A stretch of 64,000 nt of DNA, taken from positions 25,484,556 to 25,548,555 of the forward strand of contig NC_053402.1 of the NCBI RefSeq assembly GCF_016859285.1, in the 5' to 3' direction. The notes under the pieces were generated by a model. The model ran no database searches. It saw only the letters and a list, made by a program, of their open reading frames with translations, and had not been told where the DNA came from. This document shows, in pieces, positions 24,164 to 39,546 of the stretch (positions within the stretch are counted from its first letter, which is position 1; every line of letters begins with the position of its first letter). The DNA is from Xiphias gladius. Taxonomy: Eukaryota; Chordata; Actinopteri; Istiophoriformes; Xiphiidae. The position numbers were made by a program, and so were the translations under genes.

Positions 24164-24779
24164 TCCAGATTAACAGTAAACTGAGTTGAAATCGGTTCTT
24201 TTGACGTCCTCCTTCGCTGTGAAACTGCGAACCAACGGGAAGGATTTACACTCAGACCAGATGAAAACACCTGTAAACGCATCAACTCCCCTGCGTCGTC
24301 ATCATCTGACGCACCTGTCACGGTGATGTCAGCGACGCGACCGGCTTTATTTTGCCGGGACGCGACCTGATTCGACCTCCAGCACGGACAGAGATCAGTT
24401 TCTTACGAGGTCGAGTCTCTAAGTGCCAAGACGGACCGAAGTGAGCCAGGGAAACTCGCCTGGACTCACCTGGACTCCTTCCCTCCTTCTGTAACTAAAC
24501 ACTAACCTTGTTGCACGTTGTCTTTCTCTGAGTTTTCGCAGCATGGCGGCGACGCTTCGCCTTCCTACAAGCAGTGTTAAACAGTTACAAAAGACTCGCA
24601 GCAAACCGATGAGTTGGCTCCAGCAGGTTCGGTTCGACCCGACAGAGCGATGGGACGACGAGGTTTACCGACGAGGTCGTTATAATCCGGTGAAATATGT
24701 CGCTCAGTTATGACGAGGAAAAAAGGATTCATATAATGAGTCGGAATAATCAGAATTTTACAGATAAAGTTTCCGAATT

Positions 24780-25790
24780 TCGAGAGCAAATTGTAATTTT
24801 AAGGGAAAAAGTTGTAATATTTAGAGAATAAAGTCATTAGAGCTGCAACTAACGATTATTTTCAATATCAGCTCATCTGCTGATTATCTTCTTTCTAAAA
24901 CTTCAGAAAACTGTTAAAAATACCGATGAGAATTTCCAAAAGTCCAACATTACGTGTTCAGAGATCTTAGAAGAAGAAAAGCAGAAAGTTTTCACATCCA
25001 AGAAGCTGGAACCTTCAACTACTTGGAATCTTTGCTTGAAAATCGACTTAAAGGATTCGTTCATTATCACAATAGGTGCTGATTCATTTTCTTTGAGTCG
25101 TTCAGCGTCGCAGCTCTCAAATTCACGCTTCCAGTAAAAGGTCATTTTTTGGGCAAAAAGTCAAATTATGAGAGTAAATGTAGAGAGAACAAGATGCAAC
25201 GAGGAAAAGTCACAGTATTAGAAGTATAGCTGTAATGTTAAGGGATGTCATTTTAGAAGAAAATGTGATAATAAGATAAAGTTTGTGTTACTAAAGAAAA
25301 GCTGCAGTGTCATAAAAAATGAATTGTGCCATAAATTGTATAAAGGTCACTATTATGAAAATGTAAAAATGAGAATGTTATAAAAATAAAGTCGTAATGT
25401 TACGAGTAAAACTCAGTATCACAACAAAAGCAATTTTACAGGTAAAAAGTTAAAAATACAACAAGAATAAAGGAGTAATTTCAACAAAAGGTCAGAAATG
25501 AATGAAGAAAGTCATAATTCTCATGAGTGTAAACTTAATATCACAAGTTAAAAAGATGTAATATGATGAGTAAATTTTACATTATGAGAATAGTCATCAT
25601 TTTACAGGTAGAAATAATACTAGAAGAATAAAGTCACAACTTGGAGAAAATATTACAAGGTTCAATTCTATAAATAAAAAGTCGTAATGTGACGATAAAG
25701 TTTTAATGTTACTTGGATAAAAAGTCACAATATTAAAAGAGAAAATGGAAAAAAAAATTGTAATATGTTGAGAATAAAATCAAAATGTTC
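24780..25790. repeat. Degenerate AGTCATAAT/GAGAATAAAGTC array with an inserted family B element
   Basis: About 1 kb of imperfect reiterations of phrases such as GAGAATAAAGTCATTAG, AAAGTTGTAATATT, AAAAGTCGTAATGT and AAAAGTCACAATATT, roughly 20-25 bp apart. A family B element (AGAGCTGCAACTAACGATT ... GTCATTTTTTGG) interrupts it at about 24838-25150. It is non-coding; the AATAAA strings inside are repeat content rather than reliable polyadenylation signals. Confidence 0.7.
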
Positions 25791-27335
25791 CTGAAGTGAT
25801 AAAGAAACTAAAATCAGCTGCTGACTTTCTTCTAGAAAATCACTTTATTCTCATAATGTTGTGGCTTTTCTCAGGCAGCATTTGCTTTTGTCTCAGATTA
25901 TTAAAACGTTCTTCCCCGGGCTCCGGTCGGCAGGTGGCTTTCTCACCGGTTCTCACGGCGCCACGTTTGCACGTTTTTATTTTCTGACACTCTCTGTGAA
26001 TCGATGATTTTCATTTTAAATCACGTGACCGAGCACTTTTCTGTTTTTGAAAAGAAAAAGATTTCTGAGGTGATTTTCCTCACTCGGCCTCGTCGGTGTT
26101 ATTCAGTGATTGTTCCACCTTTCGCCACTGTGGAGCTGGTCGTCTTCATAAAGTCTGCTGCAGAAATATCAGTTGCAGCTTTAGCCGCGTACCCGCTCTC
26201 GCCTCCGTTCGCCTCCGCTCTTTTTTCACCAACGTACATTTGCTGCAGCCAGTCAAACCACCGGGAAAGACAGAGTCATGGATCTGTGTTAGTTTATTGT
26301 CGGTTCTGTTTGTTTTTACAATAAATTTTCCTGGAACAAAATAGAGACGCGACCGATCCTGAAAACCTCAAAAGCCAGAAAAATATACGAAAAACAGTGA
26401 GAATGTTCAAATACAGGAATAAAGATTCTGATCGCGTCAGTTTTACCTGTAAAGTTATGGCTTCATTCTCATCCTAATGTGACTTTTACTCAGTAAAAGT
26501 TAGAACGTTTTCTCCAAACTCTGTTGCTATATATTCCATCTGACACCAGGACATGTGAGTATGATGAAAAAGACATTTTAAATAAATAACCTTAAATAAA
26601 TGACCTTCAGTCAACCACACCACAGGTGCAGATGTGCAGTTGATGCATTTTTATTGCCCCCACCCACGACTGCTCCGTTTGCCTTCCAAACTGTTTGTTG
26701 TAAATCTCCTTCATCAGTTAGAAAATGGAAAAAACTTCTAAAGAAGCAGAAAACTGTGAAGAGCCGGGACTCGTCTGCTGGAGGACAGACGGTCTGTAGT
26801 CATGAAAACTATGGTGGTGATAGTGTCAAACTGGCCTGTAGCTTTCCATTTAAACTGGGCCTGATGGTTTGTTTCGCTCCCAGTTTAACAGCATGCTCGC
26901 TCTCAGTGGTCTCTCTTTATTTCAACTGCAGCTGTCTGAACCCTGAAATAAACTCCATCGTTGACTGGTTCTGTTTTCGCTCATCAGTTTCTCTAAGTCA
27001 AACTAAACCCGCACAGATGAAAAGATCAACACGTTTGGTTCCTTCTCCTGTAACCACGTCGCAAAGAAGTCGGAACCTTCGGGCTTCCATTCCTCATTTT
27101 CAGAATTTCCATGATCACTGCACGTTTTTTCCAGAACGCTCTCATTTCCAGTGCTGAAGTCTGGGATCAAACCAGTTTGTGAGAGTGTAAGAGAGACGAG
27201 TCTTCACCAGGTGAACGAATTTCGATCCTTTGTGTTTCGTAACTTTCATAATCTCCTTCATCCTGTGTGTAACGTAAGTCAAAACCTTGTTCTTTTTCTA
27301 AAGATCGGAGGGAGAGTCATGTAAATGTTGATCAA
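25791..27335. other. Intergenic sequence between wipf2 and utp18
   Basis: No supported gene. A 185-codon open frame starting at an ATG at 26600 (to 27157) has no recognised domain, no clear splice partners and ordinary composition. I note it but do not call it a gene. Confidence 0.45.
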
Positions 27336-27340
27336 ACACC

Positions 27341-27341
<1 letters not shown>

Positions 27342-27383
<42 letters not shown>
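27342..27383. repeat. ATTG tetranucleotide repeat, about 10 units
   Basis: Uninterrupted GATT/ATTG run upstream of utp18. Confidence 0.95.
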
Positions 27384-27384
<1 letters not shown>

Positions 27385-27599
27385 ACTTACATGGATGACA
27401 AAAACAGAAAAGGACTTCACAAACAAATAAATGAATAATAGGTATATAATTATTTCATTCATTAAATATTTAAATGTAAAATAAAGAGTGATGATTTAAA
27501 TAATGTACTAATGAATGTATTAACCCACTAATGAACAGGTCGAATTAAAAATGAGTTTTTAAAAATACAACAAAGAGAGTTTCATCTTGGAGAATCCTC

Positions 27600-27854
27600 T
27601 TTTGGTCAGCACGCTGCAGTTCCGCCTCTGAGCGCTGGGGGGCAGACTTCTGTTTCCTGGTTCAGGGGTCACCTTTCCCGGAAGCACGTGATTAAACGGG
27701 GAGGAAAAGAAAACAGTGGGTCTCACATGTGCGAGCGTCAACCATTGCGTGCTCCTATAAAAAACTAAAAATACTGTGCTCCACATGTTGCTAAGGTTGG
27801 TTATAAAGTCATAGTTTTCTCTTAGGAATTTGGTTTAGCTGGTAGTTGAAAAAC
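27600..27854 (+). promoter_or_regulatory. utp18 proximal promoter
   Basis: This block contains an ETS-type CCCGGAAG and a perfect E-box CACGTG (27685-27690), adjacent within CCGGAAGCACGTGA, followed by a short leader to the ATG at 27855. MYC-type E-boxes are common in ribosome-biogenesis promoters, which fits the gene. The start of transcription is not defined. Confidence 0.45.
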
Positions 27855-33426
<5,572 letters not shown>

Positions 33427-34110
33427 AGGAGGAACTCTGGCCGACCGGAAATCTGTTCTAGCCCATGGTTAGAAACGCTGAGCTGAAACTCCTGCAGAGA
33501 CTTTTCCAAATGATCGAATCTCGGCCAGGAACGAACTAAATCTACAAACGGGGGAAAAAGCATCGATGGGAACCGGACAGTCAACAGGGCTGAAACATGA
33601 AAAATCCCTGTGGAGTTCGGCCCGGACGCTGAAGATGGACGCACCGATGGGACTGAGAGGTGGTTTCCACATAAACCCTGTTTTTTATCATTTGTATGAG
33701 GTGATTGTATAAAAGAACTAAACCAGTTCATCGTGTGTCACGTCTGGTTTTTGTTTTTTTTATTCTGGGAACGAAAAGAGGGAGAATCCACCTTCTGACC
33801 AACTCTGATTGTGTCTCGTTAGTGAACCGGCCGATCCGTCCCGTCGTCGGCTGCTTCGAGGTTTAGGAGACACCGGCTCCTGAGCCAGATTCACTATGTT
33901 GACTTTAACTTCCTAATTGTGTCCATTATAATTTGGCTTCAGTGTCTTAATCCTGGTTTAACGACTCATAATTTTCACCTGCCAGCTTGTAACTTGTGAC
34001 GTCACAGTTTAGGATTAAAAACATAACTCTGATTTACTGTCTCATAATTCTGACTTAAGAGAACCTGTACATTTGAATTAGCATCTGAAATTTTTCAATA
34101 AAAAAATCTT
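33427..34110 (+). other. utp18 3' UTR and flank
   Basis: There is no further exon. The first canonical AATAAA after the stop is at 34097-34102, in an AT-rich stretch. The region from about 33890 also resembles the CTCATAATTCTGACTT-type degenerate repeat, so this signal may be repeat-derived. Confidence 0.4.
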
Positions 34111-34320
34111 TTCTCATAAGTTAGAATCATCTAGATTTAGCAACTCGTAATTTTTCATCTTGATCATTTGGACAAACGAATAAAGTCGAGGAAGCGTAAA
34201 TTTGACTTGGTGTCATTTTGACGTTGACTGTCTTTATTTGGACTCTGTCCCACAATTTTAGCTGAAAACTATTTGACTTTTTCATAAGTATGACTCAATA
34301 AATCATCATTGGGAGCGACT
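33890..34320. repeat. Degenerate CTCATAATTCTGACTT-type array
   Basis: Imperfect reiterations (GACTCATAATTTTCAC, CTCATAATTCTGACTTA, CAACTCGTAATTTTTCA) that look like the reverse-strand version of the array at 24.8-25.8 kb. Confidence 0.5.
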
Positions 34321-34960
34321 GTCTTCGTGCCCGTGAGAATTGTTATCCGTCTATTATCGGCTTCTTCGTGCACATTTCATCTATTTGGTTTTTGCCTTTT
34401 CTGGCTGAAATGAGCTTCCATACGGTGAAAAAGTCCTTTCGTCACACTCCAACAGAGTTGCACAACACGGACGAACCAGCCAATCGCAGGCCGCGACGAC
34501 CAGCCGCCAAACGGGATCCACCACCTCACACCTTCCCCTGCGCGCTCACCCGCTGTCTCAGGAATGTCCTCGGTCCTGTCTGTCCTCGGGTTGAAAAATG
34601 GCAAACACGCGTCTCTGCCTCCGGAAAGACGCCCCCGAGCAAGGCACCGGCCGCTGACTGCTCCTCTCAGACCCACAGATCGGACGGGTCGACCCGGGTC
34701 ACTCCGCAAACCCGGCACGGGAGTAGACCCTAGAAGACCCCCCTGTCGGCTGGAGCTTCTGTCTGTTGCTCCAGCTCAGAGCTCAGCCGGAGTTTTCCTC
34801 CATGCTGCAGCACAGAGCGTCCGGTGTTTCTGTCAATCTTTAGAAAAATGATTAAAATGAAAAAACCCCGACGAACGCGTTTTATTCCTGACTACGAACA
34901 AATCGGGAGGAGGATTGTGTGACGGGACAAATCATAAAACTCACCCGGCAACTTTGTGGA
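34111..34960. other. Intergenic sequence between utp18 and the TRIM gene
   Basis: A GC-richer patch at about 34.48-34.75 kb has overlapping open frames on both strands, but no recognisable protein or splice structure. Confidence 0.45.
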
Positions 34961-34964
34961 GCCG

Positions 34965-35067
34965 CCGTCGTTCAGGCGTGAGACCCGCCCCCCGGTGACA
35001 TCACGGGCTGACAGTAACCTGAGTTTCAGGATTCTCGACGGAGAGACCCGGACTCCCTGGGACACAG
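34965..35067 (+). promoter_or_regulatory. Possible promoter / noncoding first exon of the TRIM gene
   Basis: GC-rich sequence with CCCGCCCCCCGGTGACATCACGG ends at GGACACAG/GTAAGAAG (donor at 35068), a strong splice-donor context. The ATG exon of the TRIM gene has an acceptor directly upstream, so a separate 5' exon is required. This is the best candidate I see, but about 4.5 kb of intron would separate them. Confidence 0.3.
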
Positions 35068-35589
35068 GTAAGAAGCTGCTGCAGTCACGACTCGGCCCGA
35101 ATGTCTTTTTAAATGTCTCAAACTGAAATTATGTCAGGAAACAAGTCGTTGGTTTTGAAACGGAGTCTCAGTTTTATCACTAAAAAAGAAAAAGTCTTTC
35201 TGCTCAGCGTCTTTCTGTTACTAATCGATTTGATTTAAATTCAGTGGTTCTGGGTTCCGCGAACCAAAGACCGGTTCCAGAAACTCACTCGGGGTTCTTG
35301 CTGCTGCGCGCTGATTTTTGAAGATCTGTGAAGGTTCAACTGTCTGTTTGTCTCAGAGCTGAACGGGGATCGGTCAGGACACCACACCTGTAATGATTCA
35401 TCCAGACTGTACGTTAAAGGGGTAGTTCAACATTTTGTGAATCCTCCTCACGGAGAACGGGTGCTGGTTTAAAGGCAAAGGGGGTCACGGCAAATGCTGA
35501 TCTGGTTTAGGTTTCTTCTCTGCTGGACACCGGGTCAAGCTCATTCCTGGGGAGGACAGGATGCATAGATGCTGTGTGAGGTGAATTAG

Positions 35590-36100
35590 AGCCAAAACCG
35601 CCCCCCTCCTCAGAGTCATAACCGAGTCGGTTCTGAAGACACAGACCTGGAACACGTTGATATGATTCGGTGAGACGTCCACTTCCTGAGGACGTCGTGA
35701 CCTGTGACATCCCTCCAGAACAAAGCTCCAGAAATCCACTGAGAAACCAGAGGAACAAGAGGCTGCAGAACTTCATTCAGAATCTTCATGTTTTTAAGTT
35801 TCCCTCAGTGTCACAGTGATCCGGTGACAGTTGTCTCTACGTCCACGGCTGCACTGCAACAGGAGCTGATCACGGCTGGTTCAGCAGCTTTTAACGGGAC
35901 AGTTTGACTAGATTTGAACTAACACAGGCTAAAAACACAGGGATCAAGCTGTAGCTCACAGGCAATGAATCCATGGCAACATTATATTTCCTGTTTACGT
36001 CCCCCAAAGTATTATGGGAGCTGGTATAAAATGGAACAAATAAGAGTAGTTAGTTACAAATGAAAGCGTGAGACAAAGAATAATAACAGGAAGACAAAGT
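35590..36100 (+). repeat. Dispersed repeat family A, copy 2 (longest)
   Basis: It runs from CAGAGTCATAACCGAGTCGG through GAGACGTCCACTTCCTGAGG, CTCCAGAAATCCACTGAG, CTTCATGTTTTTAAGTTTCC, GGAGCTGATCACGGCTGG and ACAGGCTAAAAACACAGGG. The left 330 bp is nearly identical to 37.30-37.62 kb, and the right part matches 440-700. The open frames through it are not conserved between copies. Confidence 0.8.
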
Positions 36101-37240
36101 TCATTAATCGTGATGGTGGAGCATTTAGCAGCTAAAGAGCCAGATGTTTCCCTCTGGAGCCGGTGGAGACCAAAACCAGAGCCAAGAGAGAGGGAGTACC
36201 GGGCCTAGATTCATCAGGTGGACTCAGACACCAGATCCAGATCAAGGATCATGTTGCTCTTTAACAGCTGGATGTGGAGATAAACAGCCGGTTCACAATA
36301 TCAACTTAAGCTGATGGTACGTTAATGCTGTGTTCACCACTTGTTTCTGCTGGAAAGACAAACGTCAGTTATTGTCCATTTAAAGAGTTTTCTGTGAAAC
36401 TGCAGATTTGAAAACACATTTAACTGAGAATCAGCTAAAAACCTCGGGACTCGACTCTGTAGCGTCAGGACAGGCCTGACAAACAGAAACCGGTTCCTGC
36501 GGAGCCGCTCTCCCTCGTTAAAGCCAGCGCGATGGATCAACAGGCAGCCAGAGAAGGAATTTCCTCCGAAGCTCTGCAGCCTGCTGAAGGGTTTCCTCGT
36601 TTCAATCAGTGTTTTATCAGCACTGTTCTCCAAGGTTCCCAATCTCATCATTCTCCGAGACTGTGGGTGTTTAATGTTTCTGGATGAGCTGTTCTCTGGG
36701 AACACCAGTGTTCCTGCTGCAGAAAACCGTTGAAGACGTTGGCGTCTGGCGGTGTTCTTCTCAGAATGTGTCCACACTCTGAACACTGACCCTGAACGCA
36801 CCTTACATACAGCTCAGGTGGCTCCGCCCGCCTCTCTTCCTGCTCACACCTGCTCAGAACAGGTGGTTATCAGCCTCATCAGACAGGAGCACAGAGAGGA
36901 AACGGCCGACAGGTAGAGAAAACTGTCCGACTCTTGGTCTGTCTTCATACCTGTATCTACCCATATCTGTTCCAGCTTGTTGACTCACCTGGTTTGTTAT
37001 TTTTAGCTTTTCTCTGAGTTCGGTCTGTTTGGAGGAATGTTGTTTGACCTGGTCCTGCTTTAAGTGACACTGTGAGTTAATGTAACAGGTCAGAACTGTT
37101 TTCACATTTTCTCTCCAGGCTCCACTGCACCAGGTTTCAATCTGGGCAGGTAAAATATCTCCAGTCACGTCTGCTTCCCCTTCATCTTTTATTTCTTATT
37201 TATTTATTTATTCCCATTGTGAGATAAAACCTGCATTAAG
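36101..37240. other. Intergenic sequence without recognised genes
   Basis: A 155-codon minus-strand open frame at 36334-36801 has no recognisable domain. Nothing else is supported. Confidence 0.45.
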
Positions 37241-37300
37241 TCAAGTCACAGTTGCACACAGAGATATACAGGTACCAAGTGCAACCATGGAGGTGTCAAA

Positions 37301-37620
37301 AACCGTCCCCCTACTCAGAGTCATAACCGAGTCGGATCTGAAGACACAGACCTGGAACACGTTGATATGATTCGGTGAGACGTCCACTTCCTGAGGACGT
37401 CGTGACCTGTGACGTCCCTCCAGAATAAAGCTCCAGAAATCCACTGAGAAACCAGAGGAACAAGAGGCTGCAGAACTTCATTCAGAATCTTCATGTTTTT
37501 AAGTTTCCCTCAGTGTCACAGTGACCCAGTGACAGTTGTCTGAACATCCACGGCAACACTGAGAACAGGAGCTGATCACAGCTGATTCAGCAGCTTTTAA
37601 TGGGACAGTTTGACTAGATT
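37301..37620 (+). repeat. Dispersed repeat family A, copy 3
   Basis: Near-identical to 35.62-35.92 kb, with few substitutions over about 320 bp. The two copies are the youngest pair of this family in the window, or are a segmental duplication. Confidence 0.85.
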
Positions 37621-38230
37621 GACTAGAACAAGTGAAGTGCAGGTGAATCCAACAATCGCTTTGCTCTGCAGCAGATTCACGTTTTTCATGTGTTCTGGGG
37701 AAAAGAAACGTTCAGTCACCTGAACTCGTCTTCGTCGTCGTCCTTAAGAAATGACATATGATCGGTTCTGATCATTTCATTAAATTCACTGATATTAAAC
37801 TGACCACAATAAATCCCTAAATAACCCGGTTCCTCGCTGGTTCCTCTCAAGGTTTCCGGTTCAGTAACACAAGGTGGGTCTGCTGGGAACAGTAAGGAGC
37901 CCTTTAGTATTTGGACAAATGTCCTTTTCTGCTCAGGATCAACATGTGGATCTCTTCACCCGCTGAACTCAAACTGGCCCTTGACTGGGCTCTTTCGACT
38001 CCAACTGGACTCTTTGAAGAGGGACCAGTCGCGTGGTCACGAGCGAGTTTTACGGTCATTTTATTTTATCATCGCTCGTAAATAATTTCTGTTTTGTTTG
38101 CATTTTCTTGTAGAGTTGTACGTGTTTTAGAGAGACGGGCATTGCGCGTTAGTCCAGAATAGAGATGCTGCGGAACGTTTTCATGCTGCAGGTAGTTTTT
38201 AGCAGCGTAGAGTCGATGGCTGATGTGTTT

Positions 38231-38470
38231 CAGATAGAGCTGCAACGATTGGTCGATTCATCAGTTAGTGGACAGAGAATGAATCGGCAGCCATGTTGAT
38301 GATTGATCCATTGCTGAGAAAATAAACCTCACGTGTGAAGATTTGTGACTTTTCTCTGCTTCATATTGTTGTAAATGAACGACCTTCGGTTTTGGACTGT
38401 TGTTTGAACAAAACTAAACATTTTCACCATTTTCTAAACAAAGCGATCAGTCGATTAATCCAGTGGGTCG
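38231..38470 (+). mobile_element. Degenerate family B element
   Basis: It begins ATAGAGCTGCAACGATTGG and ends GCGATCAGTCGATTAATCC, with family-like TTTTGGACTGTTGTTTGAAC inside. No protein is encoded. Confidence 0.55.
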
Positions 38471-39535
38471 TCGGCAGACGGACTGACGAGCTGCAGCCAC
38501 CGGTCACAGTGAGTTTGCTGCAGTTTGTTCGCTGTGTGAAGTTTGGTTTATAAATCAGACAGAGCCGGATCTTTACCAAGCTTCGGTCACGTTTCAGTTT
38601 CATCACCTGATGAGTTGTGTCCACTTTTTAAATGTATCTGATATTTGTAGTTAATTCGCAGGTGTCACATATTAAACACGATGAATATGCGAGATACGCT
38701 TTTTAGTTTTGTTAGAGCGCCCCCACGTCCCAGAAAGTCCTCCCTGATATCCCCGCTGATAAGCCCGAAGTCAGGGTGTGAGGCTGAGCTGAATTTATGA
38801 GTCTTCGCCTGAACGTAGACCATCAGCGACCATCAGTAAAAAGCTGAGTCTGCTTTTCACTCCTGAGCGTCGGGGTGTCAGGTGCGAGTCCACATCAGAC
38901 CGAGTGAATTCCAGATTTTCAGTCCGCGTCACTTCTGGTCTCCAGCTGTGTCCGCATCAGGAAACAGGTTGAGAAAAGTGTTCAAATTCCATCTTCACGC
39001 TGCAGCAGAGGATTTTTGATCCAGATGTTCAGAACAGCAGCACCGAGCATCTGTGTCGTTAAACCACAGGCAGCTCGGGGAAAACTGAAGCTGGTTTAAC
39101 ACTCGTGTTTGTATTTAACTTTATTATAAATCAGCTAATAATAAAAATGGAGAAAACTTTTTAAACTAGTTCATTAATAAGTGGGAGCTAACTCTTCACC
39201 TCATCGAATATTAACCTGTTGGATTTTAAATGCTCCACAGTTTCTCACAGTTTTCTCCACAGGACCTGTCGTTAGTCTGCAGCTGTAAAACACCAGTAAG
39301 CTGACAGTTATCTCAGCAGCTCTGACCTCTGACCTCTGACCTCGGCCACGTTCCTCACACCCATGTTTAGGAGCTGGGGCTGCGACCCTCTCAAAATAAA
39401 AACCTAACGTACGATCAGAGCTTCACTGCCGGCGCTCAGAGACTTTTTCTTTTAAAGGAGACATGAGTGCTAGCAGGGACTGAGACGTGGTCTGACGTGG
39501 TCTGATGCGGTCTGTTTCCCCTGATCTGTCCTCCA
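38471..39535. other. Spacer or TRIM 5' intron without recognised features
   Basis: A tandem CTCTGACCTCTGACCTCTGAC run lies near 39321-39341. No exon, RNA gene or element is supported. Confidence 0.5.
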
Positions 39536-39546
39536 GCAGCAGCAGT

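Noticed and set aside
24816-24830. AATAAA as the wipf2 polyadenylation signal
   Set aside because: It is part of a reiterated GAGAATAAAGTC repeat that contains many such strings, so it carries little weight by itself.
26780-27000. Immunoglobulin-like reading of the 185-codon frame (DSVKLACSF)
   Set aside because: The spacing to a Trp and second Cys does not fit a V domain, and no splice-bounded exon is present.
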